Below, piece by piece: positions 37,651-47,454 of a stretch of 64,000 nt of DNA (position 1 is the stretch's first letter; the number at the start of each line of letters is the position of its first letter). Made by a program: the position numbers and the translations under genes. The notes beneath the pieces were generated by a model, which saw only the letters and a list, made by a program, of their open reading frames with translations, searched no databases and was not told the DNA's origin. Source of the stretch: Blastococcus saxobsidens (GTDB lineage: Bacteria > Actinomycetota > Actinomycetes > Mycobacteriales > Geodermatophilaceae); NCBI RefSeq assembly GCF_010682065.1, contig NZ_JAAGWG010000015.1:62001-126000 (forward strand), in the 5' to 3' direction.

Positions 37651-38577
37651 TCAGGGGGCGTCGGGGTCGGGCTCGAAGTCGCGGTAGTAGTCGGCCACCA
37701 GGGCGCCCGGTCGGCCGCCGAGGGCCCACACGCTGCCCTTGGCGGCGGGCGGGAGCAGCCCCCGGACACCGTGGCCGTGCACGCCCAGGGCCTGCAGCAC
37801 CGCGGGGATGACCCCGCCCTGGCTGCAGACGACGGTGACGCCCGGATCCGCCCGGGGCACCAGCAGCCGTTCGAGCGCGGTGAGCGCGGCCTGCGGGTCG
37901 TCGGCGAAGCACTCCTCGCCGAACTCGGGTCGGTCGTGCACGCCCAGACCCATCGTCTCCGCGAGGGGCTCGACCGTCGCGCGGCAGCGCAGCGGCGGTG
38001 CCGAGGCGATGGCCTGGGGCTCGAAGAGCAGCAGGGCCTCGGCGAGCTGCCGCGCCTGCCGCAGCCCCCGCTCGTCCAGGGGGCGCTGCTCGTCCGGGCC
38101 GTCGAACTCCTGCTTGCTCCCGGCCCGGCCGTGGCGGACCAGCAGGAGGCCGACCTCGCGCGGGACGTCGGTCCGGGCGGCGTCGGCGATCACCAGGCGG
38201 TCGTGCTCGTGGGTGACCAGGGCGGCGGCGTCGGCGGGGGGGAGCCAGCGCAGCTCGTCCACCTCGTCGTTGGTGGCGAAGGAGCCCCCGACGCACCGCA
38301 TGAGCCAGTAGTCCACGTGCTTGGGCACGCCGTCGACCGAGTACTGCGTCGTGGGCCCACGACGCCCGGCGACCACGTCGAGGCCGGTCTCCTCGACCAC
38401 CTCGCGGCAGGCGGCGGCCAGCGCGTGCTCACCGGCGTCGAGCTTCCCCTTGGGCAGCGACCAGTCGTCGTAGCGGGGCCGGTGCACGACGGCGATCTCG
38501 ACGTCGTCGTCCCCGGCCGGCCGCCACACGACCCCGCCGGCGGCCGCGACGGGCCGCTGGTCAGCCGGCGAGGTCAT
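37651..38577 (-). CDS. mutT1: MutT1-type NUDIX hydrolase with histidine phosphatase domain
   Basis: A 308-residue two-domain protein. The NUDIX box [20 protein letters not shown] spans about residues 45-65, followed by TGLDV. The second half (about 150-308) is a histidine-phosphatase domain starting [13 protein letters not shown]. Mycobacterial MutT1 has the same architecture and hydrolyses 8-oxo-guanine nucleotides and diadenosine polyphosphates. ATG 38577 lies within the end of ppk1 (17-bp overlap), so the two are co-translated. Confidence 0.92.
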   Translation of the reverse strand: MTSPADQRPVAAAGGVVWRPAGDDDVEIAVVHRPRYDDWSLPKGKLDAGEHALAAACREVVEETGLDVVAGRRGPTTQYSVDGVPKHVDYWLMRCVGGSFATNDEVDELRWLPPADAAALVTHEHDRLVIADAARTDVPREVGLLLVRHGRAGSKQEFDGPDEQRPLDERGLRQARQLAEALLLFEPQAIASAPPLRCRATVEPLAETMGLGVHDRPEFGEECFADDPQAALTALERLLVPRADPGVTVVCSQGGVIPAVLQALGVHGHGVRGLLPPAAKGSVWALGGRPGALVADYYRDFEPDPDAP

Positions 38578-40651
38578 GGATCCGGTGCAGCAGCTCCGCC
38601 TGGTAGTCACGGCCCTCCAGCCGCTCCCAGCGACCGTCGCTGCGCAGCTCCCAGCAGCGCACGCCCGGAGCCATCGCCGGGGCGAGGGTCTCGTGCAGCT
38701 GCGTGCGGGCGGCCTCGTCGCAGACCCGCAGCAGCACCTCGACCCGGCGGTCGAGGTTGCGGTGCATCAGGTCGGCGCTGCCGATCCACCACTCGTCCTC
38801 GCCGCCGTTGACGAAGGAGATGACCCGGGAGTGCTCCAGGAAGCGGCCGACGATCGAGCGCACCCGGATCGTCTCCGACATGCCTTCGACGCCGGGCCGC
38901 AGCGCGCAGATCCCGCGGACGAACAGCTCCACCGGGACGCCGGCCCGCGAGGCCTCGTACAGCGCGTCGATGATCCGCTCGTCGACCAGCGAGTTGACCT
39001 TGATGCGGATGCCGGCGGGGCGGCCCTCGGCGGCGTGCCGGGCCTCCCGGCGGATCTTCTCCACCAGCCCGTTGCGGATGCCGTGCGGCGCCACCATGAG
39101 GGTCCGGTAGTTGGTCTGCCGCGAGTAGCCGGTGAGCGTGTTGAACAGGTCGGTGAGGTCGGCGCCGACCCGCGGGTCGGCGGTCAGGATGCCGACGTCC
39201 TCGTAGATGCGCGCCGTCTTGGGGTTGTAGTTGCCGGTGCCGATGTGGCAGTACCGCCGGATCACGCCCTGCTCGCGGCGCACCACGAGCGCCGTCTTGC
39301 AGTGCGTCTTGAGGCCGACCAGCCCGTAGACGACGTGGCAGCCGGCCCGCTCCAGCGAGCGGGCCCAGCTGATGTTGGCCTCCTCGTCGAAGCGCGCCTT
39401 GATCTCCACCAGCACGACGACCTGCTTGCCGGCCTCGGCGGCCTCGATCAGGGCGTTGACGATGGGGGAGTCGCCGGACGTGCGGTACAGCGTCTGCTTG
39501 ATCGCCAGCACGTTCGGGTCGGCCGCCGCCTGCTCGATGAAGCGCTGCACGCTGGTCGCGAACGAGTGGTAGGGGTGGTGCAGCAGGACGTCGCCCTCGC
39601 GCAGGGTGGCGAAGACGCTCTTGGGGGTCTCGCCCTCGCTCAGCCGCGGGTGCGTGGCGGGCACGAAGGGCTCGTCCTTGAGCTCGGGTCGGTCCAGGTC
39701 GTACAGCGCCCACAGCGAGGCGAGGTCGAGCAGCCCGGGCACGTGGACCACGTCCGTCGGGACCACCTCCAGCTCGGAGATCAGCACCTCCAGGATCCGC
39801 GGGTCCATCGGCTCGGCGACCTCGAGCCGCACCGCCGGCCCGAACCGGCGGCGGGCCAGCTCGCGCTCCAGGGCCTGCAGCAGGTCCTCGTCCCGGTCCT
39901 CCTCGACCTCGACGTCGGCGTTGCGGGTGACCCGGAAGAAGTGGTGGTCGATGACCTCCAGGCCGGGGAAGAGCTGCGGCAGGTGGGCGGCGATGAGGTC
40001 CTCGAGCGGCAGGAACGTCGCGGTGGTCTCCACATCGCCGACCTGCACGAAGCGCGGCACGTTGTTCGGCACCTTGAGGCGGGCGAACCGGGGGGCGCCG
40101 GTCTCCGGGTCGCGCACCGACACGGCGAGGTTCAGCGACAGCCCGCTGATGTAGGGGAAGGGGTGCGCGGGGTCGACCGCCAGCGGCGTGAGCACGGGGA
40201 ACACCTGGTCGCGGAAGTACTCGCGCAGCCGCACGGCCGCGTCGTCCTCGAGCTCGTCCCACCGCACGATCCGGATGCCGGCCTCGCCCAGCCGCGGCAG
40301 AACGTCCTTGTTGAAGACGTCGGAGTGCCGCTGCACCAGCTCCTGGGTGCGAGCGGTGATCCGTTCCAGCTGCTCCCGGATGGTGAGGCCGTCGGGGGAA
40401 CGGACGGTGAGGCCGGTGTTCTGGCGGCGCTTGAGCCCCGCGATGCGGACCATGAAGAACTCGTCGAGGTTGCTGGCGAAGATGGCGAGGTACTTGACCC
40501 GCTCCAGCAGGGGGAGCGTGTCGTCCTCGGCCAGTTCGAGCACCCGGGCGTTGAAGTCCAGCCAGGACAGTTCTCGGTTCAGGTACCGATCGGGTGGGAG
40601 CTGGGCCGTGCGGTTCGCGGTCTCTGCTGGCACATGGTCATCGTGCCGCAC
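38561..40651 (-). CDS. ppk1: Polyphosphate kinase 1
   Basis: A 696-residue PPK1 that reversibly polymerises ATP gamma-phosphate to polyphosphate. It shows [20 protein letters not shown] at the N-terminus, LLHHPYHSF, the phosphohistidine region [13 protein letters not shown] and the second conserved His in [18 protein letters not shown] 40651 overlaps the end of fbiD by 14 bp; an in-frame GTG at 40633 would avoid the overlap. Neither has a Shine-Dalgarno sequence. It forms a fbiD-ppk1-mutT1 unit on the minus strand. Confidence 0.95.
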   Translation of the reverse strand: MRHDDHVPAETANRTAQLPPDRYLNRELSWLDFNARVLELAEDDTLPLLERVKYLAIFASNLDEFFMVRIAGLKRRQNTGLTVRSPDGLTIREQLERITARTQELVQRHSDVFNKDVLPRLGEAGIRIVRWDELEDDAAVRLREYFRDQVFPVLTPLAVDPAHPFPYISGLSLNLAVSVRDPETGAPRFARLKVPNNVPRFVQVGDVETTATFLPLEDLIAAHLPQLFPGLEVIDHHFFRVTRNADVEVEEDRDEDLLQALERELARRRFGPAVRLEVAEPMDPRILEVLISELEVVPTDVVHVPGLLDLASLWALYDLDRPELKDEPFVPATHPRLSEGETPKSVFATLREGDVLLHHPYHSFATSVQRFIEQAAADPNVLAIKQTLYRTSGDSPIVNALIEAAEAGKQVVVLVEIKARFDEEANISWARSLERAGCHVVYGLVGLKTHCKTALVVRREQGVIRRYCHIGTGNYNPKTARIYEDVGILTADPRVGADLTDLFNTLTGYSRQTNYRTLMVAPHGIRNGLVEKIRREARHAAEGRPAGIRIKVNSLVDERIIDALYEASRAGVPVELFVRGICALRPGVEGMSETIRVRSIVGRFLEHSRVISFVNGGEDEWWIGSADLMHRNLDRRVEVLLRVCDEAARTQLHETLAPAMAPGVRCWELRSDGRWERLEGRDYQAELLHRIHDLAG

Positions 40652-41291
40652 GCAGGTGAACGGCGAGAGTCGGCGAGGCGTGCAGCAGCTCGGTGGTCCG
40701 GGGTCCGACGCCCAGCTCCACGGCCGCGCGCAGGTCCGCCGGGGTGTCGACGTCGCGGAGCAGGCCGGGCCAGTCGCCGGTCAGCGGGTGCGCGCCGTCG
40801 TCGGAGTGGGCGCGCGCGGACCCGCGGCCGAACCGCGGGCGCAGCGGCGTCCCGACGGCGGTGAGCAGGGTCGTGCCGGTGCCCGGGGCGTCGGCGACGA
40901 AGCAGCGGGGCGCGGCCCCGGCCGCGTCGAGCGCCGCCGCCAGCTCCGCCGGCCGCAGCGCGGGCAGGTCGGAGGAGAGGGCGGCCACCGCCGTGCCGCC
41001 GGCCGCCAGCGCGCCGTGCTCCAGCGCGGGGTTCAGCCCGCTGTCCGGCTCGTCGGCCACCGTCCGCGCGCCGAGGCCGCGCACCAGCTCGGCGGCCGCG
41101 GGTTCGTCGGTGACGACGACGACCGACCCGACACGAGGGCAGGCGGTGGCGGCGGCCACCGTGTCGGCCAGCAGGGCCAGCACCAGTGCCCGGTGGTCGT
41201 CCCTCCGCAGGCCGGGAAGCGGTTGCAGCCGGGTCTTGGCGACGGCGAGCCGCTTCGCCGGGACCACGACCGACCAGGAGTGCACGACCAC
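40638..41291 (-). CDS. fbiD: Phosphoenolpyruvate/2-phospholactate guanylyltransferase (F420 biosynthesis)
   Basis: A 217-residue CofC/FbiD-family nucleotidyltransferase. Signatures: [20 protein letters not shown] near the start, [32 protein letters not shown] and [11 protein letters not shown]. In mycobacteria FbiD uses phosphoenolpyruvate and GTP to make the activated side chain of coenzyme F420. GTG 41291 gives the family length; no ribosome-binding site is present. It lies immediately upstream of ppk1, as in mycobacteria. Confidence 0.88.
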   Translation of the reverse strand: MVVHSWSVVVPAKRLAVAKTRLQPLPGLRRDDHRALVLALLADTVAAATACPRVGSVVVVTDEPAAAELVRGLGARTVADEPDSGLNPALEHGALAAGGTAVAALSSDLPALRPAELAAALDAAGAAPRCFVADAPGTGTTLLTAVGTPLRPRFGRGSARAHSDDGAHPLTGDWPGLLRDVDTPADLRAAVELGVGPRTTELLHASPTLAVHLRAAR

Positions 41292-41398
41292 AATGTGAGC
41301 ACACCGCGGTCGCGGGGGACCCCGGTCAGGACCCGGTGGGGGTGGCACGGCGGCGCAGGTCGATCATGGGACAGCTCACAGCGGAGGGAGGTCGAGGC

Positions 41399-41665
41399 AT
41401 GCAGACCAGCACGTGGCGCACCCGTGGACGCATCCCGTTCGCCCTCTGGCTCTGCATCGGCGAGCCGGTCGACCTCACCGCCGTGCGCGCGGCGGTCGCG
41501 GCGGGCCGCCCCATCGACGCCCAACTGCTACGGGAGACGACCGAACAGATGATGGCCCGGGTGCGCGACCAGTTGTCCGAGCTCCGCGGGGTACCCGCAC
41601 CCCGAGCCGTCCACCCCGCGCCGCGGCGCGAGCTGCCCGGGGACCTCTCGGGGAGTGCCGCGTGA
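41399..41665 (+). CDS. Small ORF resembling only the C-terminal tail of PlsC acyltransferases
   Basis: An 88-residue ORF starting at ATG 41399, 8 nt after a strong GGAGGGAGG. Residues 17-66 ([46 protein letters not shown]) match the region after the catalytic core of actinobacterial lysophosphatidate acyltransferases. The plsC gene normally sits directly before gpsA. The HX4D acyltransferase motif and the first ~180 residues are absent, and nothing upstream encodes them. It is either a decayed gene or a retained small protein; the good ribosome site and GTGA coupling to gpsA argue that it is still translated. Confidence 0.6.
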   Translation: MQTSTWRTRGRIPFALWLCIGEPVDLTAVRAAVAAGRPIDAQLLRETTEQMMARVRDQLSELRGVPAPRAVHPAPRRELPGDLSGSAA

Positions 41666-42657
41666 CCCGGGCCGCCGTCCTGGGGGCGGGCTCCTGGGGG
41701 ACGACGTTCGCCAAGGTGCTGGCCGACGCCGGCTGCGAGGTGGTCCTGCACGCGCGCCGGCCCGAGCTGGCCGACGCCATCACCGAGCAGCGGGAGAACG
41801 CCGACTACCTGCCGGGCGTGCGGCTGCCCGACCGGCTGCGCGCGACCGCCGACCCGGGGGAGGCGCTCGACGGCGCCGAGGTCGTGGTGCTCGCCGTGCC
41901 GTCCCAGTCGCTGCGCGGCAACCTCGCCGACTGGCGGGGGCTCCTGCCGCCGGACGCCACGCTGCTGTCGCTGATGAAGGGCATCGAGCTCGGCACGACC
42001 AAGCGCATGAGCGAGGTCATCCAGGAGGTGACCGGGGCCGGGGCGGAGCGGGTGGCTGCGCTGTCCGGGCCGAACCTGGCGCGCGAGATCGCCGAGGAGC
42101 AGCCGGCGGCCACGGTGATCGCCTGCTCCGACGCCGACCGCGCCGCCCAGCTGCAGGCCGCCTGCCACACCCGCTACTTCCGCCCGTACACCAACCCCGA
42201 CCTGGTCGGGTGCGAGCTCGGCGGCGCGGTGAAGAACGTGATCGCGCTGTCCTGCGGCATCGCCGAGGGGCTCGGCTTCGGGGACAACACCCGGGCCTCG
42301 CTGATCACCCGCGGCCTGGCCGAGACGGCCCGGCTGGGCCTCGCGCTGGGCGCGGAGCTGACCACGTTCGCCGGGCTCGCGGGGCTCGGTGACCTGGTGG
42401 CCACGTGCAGCTCGCCGCTGTCCCGCAACCGGACCTTCGGCGAGAAGCTGGGCCGGGGGATGTCGGTCGAGGAGGTGCAGCAGAGCACCCGGCAGACCGC
42501 CGAGGGAGTGAAGAGCTGCCGCTCGGTGCTGGACCTGGCGCGGGCGCACGGGATCGACGTGCCGATCACCGAGGCGGTCGTGCGGGTGTGCCACGAGGGG
42601 GAGGCGCCCGCGCAGATGGTGCGGGAGATCATGTCGCGGGAGGCGAAGCCGGAGTGA
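41662..42657 (+). CDS. gpsA: Glycerol-3-phosphate dehydrogenase [NAD(P)+]
   Basis: A 331-residue enzyme producing sn-glycerol-3-phosphate for phospholipids. The Rossmann motif [21 protein letters not shown] opens the protein. [75 protein letters not shown] and [20 protein letters not shown] are all present. GTG 41662 overlaps the stop of the small PlsC-like ORF. Confidence 0.96.
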   Translation: MTRAAVLGAGSWGTTFAKVLADAGCEVVLHARRPELADAITEQRENADYLPGVRLPDRLRATADPGEALDGAEVVVLAVPSQSLRGNLADWRGLLPPDATLLSLMKGIELGTTKRMSEVIQEVTGAGAERVAALSGPNLAREIAEEQPAATVIACSDADRAAQLQAACHTRYFRPYTNPDLVGCELGGAVKNVIALSCGIAEGLGFGDNTRASLITRGLAETARLGLALGAELTTFAGLAGLGDLVATCSSPLSRNRTFGEKLGRGMSVEEVQQSTRQTAEGVKSCRSVLDLARAHGIDVPITEAVVRVCHEGEAPAQMVREIMSREAKPE

Positions 42658-42669
42658 GCGGACAGGACC

Positions 42670-42707
42670 GTGAGCATCGCAGCGAGGAACGAGCGAGGAG
42701 CGGAGCG
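42670..42707 (+). repeat. Purine-rich intergenic repeat, copy 2
   Basis: GTGAGCATCGCAGCGAGG followed by AACGAGCGAGGAGCGGAGCG, in the 77-bp gap before the PLP enzyme. It shares the core of the element at 31605-31645 and the same position, just upstream of a start codon. Confidence 0.6.
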
Positions 42708-42734
42708 GTCCGCGGGAGCGAGCAGGGTGCAGTG

Positions 42735-43868
42735 ATGGACGCTGAGTGGGGCGACGGGACGCGGGCGGTCCGCGCGGGGGAGGACCCGGCGGTTCCGGGC
42801 GCGCCGCTGCGGCCCTCGCCGGTGTTCGCCGCGCCCTTCCACCTGGGCGACCAGCCGCCGCGGGCGAACGGCGCGGACGCCTACGGGCGCACCGAGCACC
42901 CGACGTTGCGCGTCTTCGAGGACGCGGTGGGCGAGCTCGACGGCGGTCGCTGCCTGTCCTTCGCCACCGGGATGGCGGCGCTGACCGCGGCCGTGCTGGC
43001 CTGCGCGCGCAGCGGTGACCGCGTCGTCCTGCCCTCCGACGGCTACTACACGACCCGGCTGCTGGCGGCCGAGGAGCTCGACCGGTTCGGCATCGAGGTG
43101 CAGTACGCGGCCACGCCGGACATCGAGCGGGTGGCCGCGGACGGCGGGCTGGCGGGTGCCCGCATGGTGCTCTTGGAGACGCCGAGCAACCCGCAGCTCG
43201 ACGTCTGCGACATCGCCGCCGTCGCCGGGGCCGCCCACGCGGCCGGCGCGCTCGTCGCCGTCGACAACACCACCGCGACGCCGCTCGGCCAGCGGCCGCT
43301 GGCGCTCGGCGCCGACCTGACCGTGGGCAGCGACACCAAGGCGCTCACCGGGCACAGCGACGTCCTGCTCGGGCACGTGACCGTGACCGACGACGAGCTG
43401 TACGCCCGCGTGAAGGGGTTCCGCGACCGCACCGGCAGCACCCCCGGCGCCTTCGAGGCGTGGCTGGGCCACCGGTCGATGAGCACCGTCGACCTGCGCC
43501 TGGCGCGCCAGGCGGCGAACGCGGCCGCCGTCGTGGAGCTGCTGGACGGGCACCCGGCGGTGACCGGCCTGCGCTGGCCGTGGCGGCCGGGCGACCCGTC
43601 CTTCGCGCTGGCCTCGCGGCAGATGCTGCGGCCCAACGGCGTGGTGTCCCTGGAGCTCGCCGACGAGGCGGCCGTCACGCGCCTGCTGTCGGCCAGCCGG
43701 CTCTGGGCGGCGGCCACCAGCTTCGGTGGCGTGCACAGCACGATCGATCGCCGGGCCCAGTGGGGCGGGGACGCCGTCGCGCCGGGCTTCGTCCGGCTGT
43801 CGTGCGGCATCGAGGACACCGCCGACCTGGTCGCCGACCTATCCCGCGCGCTGGACGCCCTCGGCTGA
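42735..43868 (+). CDS. Cystathionine gamma-lyase/synthase-family PLP enzyme
   Basis: A 377-residue Cys/Met-metabolism PLP enzyme. The N-terminal substrate loop, CLSFATGMAALTAAVLACA, VLLETPSNPQLDVCDIAAVA, VAVDNTTATPLGQRPLALGA and the PLP-lysine segment TVGSDTKALTGHSDVLLGHV are all seen. The C-terminus ends [20 protein letters not shown]. It most resembles cystathionine gamma-lyase/MetC-like enzymes; lyase or synthase activity cannot be decided. ATG 42735 lies one codon after a GTG. Its last 30 bp overlap the convergent Pcs-like gene. Confidence 0.85.
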   Translation: MDAEWGDGTRAVRAGEDPAVPGAPLRPSPVFAAPFHLGDQPPRANGADAYGRTEHPTLRVFEDAVGELDGGRCLSFATGMAALTAAVLACARSGDRVVLPSDGYYTTRLLAAEELDRFGIEVQYAATPDIERVAADGGLAGARMVLLETPSNPQLDVCDIAAVAGAAHAAGALVAVDNTTATPLGQRPLALGADLTVGSDTKALTGHSDVLLGHVTVTDDELYARVKGFRDRTGSTPGAFEAWLGHRSMSTVDLRLARQAANAAAVVELLDGHPAVTGLRWPWRPGDPSFALASRQMLRPNGVVSLELADEAAVTRLLSASRLWAAATSFGGVHSTIDRRAQWGGDAVAPGFVRLSCGIEDTADLVADLSRALDALG

Positions 43869-44609
43869 GGTCTCCGGGCGCCGGTTGCCCCGGACGGTCA
43901 GCCAGATGCTCACGCCGAAGTAGTAGACGAGGTAGGCCAGGCTCACCACGACGACCACCGGGTGCGGGTCGGGGTACTGGAGGACCAGCACCCCGGAGCT
44001 GATCAGCCAGACGGCGGCGAGCCCCAGGTTCAGGCTGCGCAGGAGCTTGGTGCGCGAGGGGTAGACGTACTTGACCGGCACGAACACCAGCACGGTCAGC
44101 ACCGCCAGCGTCACCGCCGTCCCGGTCGTGCCGATGTCCAGCACCAGCACGTAGAAGGCGACGACGTTCCAGTAGCTCGGGAACCCGAGGAAGTAGTGGT
44201 CGTCGGTCTTCGCGTCGACCCGGCAGAACTGGTAGCAGGAGGCCAGCAGCGGGAGGGCGGCCAGCACCCAGCCCAGCGCCCCGCCCGGCAGCCGGTCGGT
44301 CGTCCAGAGCAGGACGACGGCGGCGAAGACGTAGGTCAGGTAGTCGACGATGTCGTCCATCCGGGCGCCGTCGAACCAGGGGATCGTCTCCTTGACCCGG
44401 AAGCGGCGGGCCAGCATCCCGTCGGTGCCGTCGACGAAGAGCGTCGCCAGCACCAGCCACAGGGCGGTGACCACCTGCCCGTCCAGGGCGGCGAGCACGA
44501 TGAGCAGCCCCAGGACCGACCCGCTGGCGGTGTAGAGGTGCACCGCGGCACCGGCGAGCCGGAAGCCGCGCGAGAACGTCTCCCTCGGCGGAGCTGCCTG
44601 ATCCTGCAC
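43839..44609 (-). CDS. CDP-alcohol phosphatidyltransferase, phosphatidylcholine synthase-like
   Basis: A 256-residue membrane protein with about eight helices. The CDP-alcohol motif is [20 protein letters not shown] followed by [16 protein letters not shown]. The 12-residue spacing and RVKE-type linker resemble phosphatidylcholine synthase (Pcs), which joins CDP-diacylglycerol and choline, rather than the usual 8-residue spacing of PgsA/PssA enzymes. [25 protein letters not shown] N-terminus also fits Pcs. Activity is inferred. It starts at GTG 44609 and is convergent with the PLP enzyme. Confidence 0.78.
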   Translation of the reverse strand: MQDQAAPPRETFSRGFRLAGAAVHLYTASGSVLGLLIVLAALDGQVVTALWLVLATLFVDGTDGMLARRFRVKETIPWFDGARMDDIVDYLTYVFAAVVLLWTTDRLPGGALGWVLAALPLLASCYQFCRVDAKTDDHYFLGFPSYWNVVAFYVLVLDIGTTGTAVTLAVLTVLVFVPVKYVYPSRTKLLRSLNLGLAAVWLISSGVLVLQYPDPHPVVVVVSLAYLVYYFGVSIWLTVRGNRRPETSAEGVQRAG

Positions 44610-44693
44610 GCGACGAGGCTGCCACACCACGGCCGGGTCGGCGGGGACGACCGCTGCCCGACGTCGCACCGAGGGGTGCGTGGGTCCCTCGGT

Positions 44694-44699
44694 TAGGGT
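44694..44699 (+). promoter_or_regulatory. -10 box of ddl, leaderless
   Basis: TAGGGT ends 7 nt before ATG 44707; no ribosome-binding site lies between. Confidence 0.5.
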
Positions 44700-44706
44700 C
44701 GCGGGG

Positions 44707-45840
44707 ATGAGCGGACAGGCTGGCAAGGTGCGGGTGGCGGTCGTGTTCGGCGGACGCAGCGAGGAGCACGCGATCTCCTGCGTCTCGGCCGGCAGCGTCA
44801 TGGCCGCGCTGGACCCGGACCGCTACGAGGTGGTGCCGGTCGGCATCGCGCGCGACGGGCGCTGGGTGCTGCCCGATCCCGGGCAGCAGCTGACCATCAC
44901 CGACGGGGCGCTCCCCGAGGTCGTCGGAGGCACGGCGGTCTCGCTGGTCGGCGACCCGCAGTCGCGTGGCCTCGCCGTCCTCGAGCCGGGTGCGGCCGTC
45001 GGCGCGCTCACCGAGGTCGACGTCGTCTTCCCGGTGCTGCACGGCACCTACGGGGAGGACGGCACGGTCCAGGGGCTGCTGGAGATGACCGGTCTGCCCT
45101 ACGTGGGATCGGGCGTGTTCGCCAGCGCGGCCTCCATGGACAAGGAGTTCACCAAGAAGCTCCTGGCTGCCGCCGGGCTGCCCCAGGGCGACCACGTCGT
45201 CCTGCGCGACGCTGCCGGTGCCGTGTGCGCCGACCCGGAGCTCCTCGACGGGGCGGCGCGGGAGCGGCTCGGCCTGCCGGTGTTCGTGAAGCCGGCGCGG
45301 GCGGGTTCCAGCATCGGCATCACGAAGGTCTCCGACTGGGCGCAGTTCCCGGCCGCCGTCGCCGAGGCCGCCGCGGTCGACCCCAAGGTGATCGTGGAGG
45401 CCGCCATCCCCGGCCGCGAGATCGAGTGCGGCGTCCTGGCCGCACGGGGCTCCGGGCTGCCCGAGGCCAGCCTGCCGGCCGAGATCCGGCTGCACGCCGG
45501 TGTGGACTGGTACGACTTCGCGGCCAAGTACCTCGACGACGCGGCCGACTTCGACATCCCGGCCGACCTCACCCCCGAGCAGACCGCCGCCGTCCAGGAC
45601 GCCGCGCGGCGGGCCTACCTGGCGCTGGACTGCCGGGGCCTGGCCCGGGTTGACTTCTTCCTGGGCACCGGGGCCGACGGCCGGGACCACCTGGTCATCA
45701 ACGAGGTCAACACGATGCCCGGCTTCACCCCGATCTCCATGTTCGCCCGCATGTGGGCGGCCACCGGCGTGGACTTCGCCGAGCTGGTCGACCGGCTCGT
45801 CAGCGGCGCGCTCGGCAACGGCTCCCGGCCGGCCCGGTGA
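44707..45840 (+). CDS. ddl: D-alanine--D-alanine ligase
   Basis: A 377-residue ATP-grasp ligase making the D-Ala-D-Ala terminus of peptidoglycan precursors. [90 protein letters not shown] and [20 protein letters not shown] cover all substrate and metal sites. The length is typical. The downstream lipoprotein gene overlaps its stop (GTGA). Confidence 0.96.
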   Translation: MSGQAGKVRVAVVFGGRSEEHAISCVSAGSVMAALDPDRYEVVPVGIARDGRWVLPDPGQQLTITDGALPEVVGGTAVSLVGDPQSRGLAVLEPGAAVGALTEVDVVFPVLHGTYGEDGTVQGLLEMTGLPYVGSGVFASAASMDKEFTKKLLAAAGLPQGDHVVLRDAAGAVCADPELLDGAARERLGLPVFVKPARAGSSIGITKVSDWAQFPAAVAEAAAVDPKVIVEAAIPGREIECGVLAARGSGLPEASLPAEIRLHAGVDWYDFAAKYLDDAADFDIPADLTPEQTAAVQDAARRAYLALDCRGLARVDFFLGTGADGRDHLVINEVNTMPGFTPISMFARMWAATGVDFAELVDRLVSGALGNGSRPAR

Positions 45841-46523
45841 TCCCGGGGCGGCCCACCGCGCGCGGTGGGCCCGCCACGCCGTCCCGGCTCGTCCCCGTCC
45901 TGGTCCCCGCGCTGCTCGCCCTGCTCGCCCTGCTCGGCTGCGGCCGCGCGGTCGAGGGCTCGGCGACCGCCGTCGCGCCCTCGGACCGGCCGACGACGCC
46001 CGAGGAGCTGGAGCCCCTCCTGGTCACCGAGGTCCCGTCGGGGCTGCCGCGGCTGCCCGACGACGAGGTGCACCCGCCCGCCGGCGCCAAACGGCTGGAG
46101 GACGTGGCGCGGTACGCCAGCGACCCGGTCCGGGAGCGGGGGATCCTGGCGGAGTACGGCTACCTGCACGGCTGGGAGCGGTTCTGGGGTCGCGAGGCGG
46201 GGCCGATGACCGCGCTCTTCGTCGACCAGTTCGAGCAACGCTCAGGGGCCGGCCGCTACGCGGAGGACCTCGCCGGCAACGACGCCGACCTCTACGGCGG
46301 AACCCTCAGCGAGGACCCGCCCGGGCTGCCCGGCAGCTGCCGCCAGCTGGTGGTGGAGGAGCCGGTGCCCGACGCGGGCCTGGACGCGCCGGCGGCCTTC
46401 GCGTGGTGCCGGCACGGCGTGTTCAGCGTGTCGGTGACCGCGGTGGGGCCCACGGCCCGCGAGGCCGTCCGGGAGGTGCAGGCGGTGCTGGCCGACCAGC
46501 TCGAGCTGCTGCCGCCGGCGTGA
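45837..46523 (+). CDS. Lipoprotein of unknown function, downstream of ddl
   Basis: A 228-residue protein whose signal peptide ends in the lipobox LALLGCG at about residue 35. The mature part contains [60 protein letters not shown] and [16 protein letters not shown], with a conserved-looking Cys pair (GSCRQ, FAWCRHG). I do not recognise a family. Translational coupling to ddl suggests an envelope role, which is inference. Confidence 0.65.
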   Translation: MIPGRPTARGGPATPSRLVPVLVPALLALLALLGCGRAVEGSATAVAPSDRPTTPEELEPLLVTEVPSGLPRLPDDEVHPPAGAKRLEDVARYASDPVRERGILAEYGYLHGWERFWGREAGPMTALFVDQFEQRSGAGRYAEDLAGNDADLYGGTLSEDPPGLPGSCRQLVVEEPVPDAGLDAPAAFAWCRHGVFSVSVTAVGPTAREAVREVQAVLADQLELLPPA

Positions 46524-46537
46524 GCGTGCGGGAGAGC

Positions 46538-47116
46538 TCAGGGCGCGGGCTGCGGCTCCTGGTAGGGCAGCGCCTCGGCGAGCGGGACGGTCAGCGCGGT
46601 GACCGGAGCGCTGTCGACGCCTGCGGGCAGCCGGACCTCGACGTACACGGGGCGGTCGACCGCCGTCCACACGGTGGTGTCGGGGTCGCTGGTGTCCACG
46701 TGCCACAGGACGCCGTTGATCTGGATGCCGGAGGCGGTCGCCACCCAGCCGGCGGGGCGGTCCACCCCGCAGGTGAGGACGACGGGCGGCTCACCCCACG
46801 CGTAGACGTAGGGGGTGTCGGACTTCACCCGGCGGGAGGGCTCCCCGGCGAGCTCCAGCGGCAGGTTCCCCATGAGGGCCGGGCACGACGCCTCCGCCTC
46901 GGGCGTCACCTCGGGGACGTCCAGCGGCAGCACCGGGAGGTCCTCGGGGCGGACGGGGGTGCGCCCGTCGATCTCGGCCGGCGCGCCCTGGCCGGCGCGC
47001 GGATCGCTCGTGCCGGCGGACGGGTCGCCGAGCACGTTGACGAGCACGACCAGCGCGATCACCACCGGGACGGCGATCGCCGTGGTGAGCAGGGCGGCCC
47101 GGCGCAGCGGGTCCAC
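46538..47116 (-). CDS. DUF3515 family membrane-anchored protein
   Basis: A 192-residue protein with one N-terminal membrane segment (AALLTTAIAVPVVIALVVLV) and an extracytoplasmic domain with two cysteines: SCPALMGNLPLELAGEPSRR and AWGEPPVVLTCGVDRPAGW. The pattern, size and location between ddl and thiL fit DUF3515 (mycobacterial Rv2980 position). Function unknown; it probably sits at the outer face of the membrane. Confidence 0.8.
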   Translation of the reverse strand: MDPLRRAALLTTAIAVPVVIALVVLVNVLGDPSAGTSDPRAGQGAPAEIDGRTPVRPEDLPVLPLDVPEVTPEAEASCPALMGNLPLELAGEPSRRVKSDTPYVYAWGEPPVVLTCGVDRPAGWVATASGIQINGVLWHVDTSDPDTTVWTAVDRPVYVEVRLPAGVDSAPVTALTVPLAEALPYQEPQPAP

Positions 47117-47128
47117 GGGGCTACCCGG

Positions 47129-47362
47129 TCAGATGTTGACGACCGGGCAGGTCAGCGTGCGGGTGATGCCGTCGACCGACTGCACTCGCGCGACGACCAG
47201 GCGACCCAGGTCGTCGACGGTGTCGGCCTCGGCGCGCACGATGACGTCGTACGGGCCGGTCACGTCCTCGGCCCGGGTGACGCCGCTGATCTCGGCGATG
47301 GTCGAGGCGACCTGGGCGGCCTTGCCGACTTCGGTCTGGATGAGGATGTAGGCGTGGACCAC
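47129..47362 (-). CDS. Stand-alone Lrp/AsnC effector-binding domain protein
   Basis: A 77-residue protein: VVHAYILIQTEVGKAAQVAS, TIAEISGVTRAEDVTGPYDV, IVRAEADTVDDLGRLVVARV, ending TRTLTCPVVNI. This is the RAM/AsnC ligand-binding domain without the helix-turn-helix. Such single-domain proteins usually form dimers or octamers and bind amino acids. GTG 47362 follows GGAGGAAGG. It is probably co-transcribed with the DUF3515 gene 13 bp downstream. Confidence 0.85.
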   Translation of the reverse strand: MVHAYILIQTEVGKAAQVASTIAEISGVTRAEDVTGPYDVIVRAEADTVDDLGRLVVARVQSVDGITRTLTCPVVNI

Positions 47363-47454
47363 GGGAGATCCTTCCTCCGGCAACAGTGCCGAGACGTCGT
47401 CCCCGCCGGGTGGCGGACTCGTCGGCAACCTACCCCAGCAGCTGGAGGACTTCG

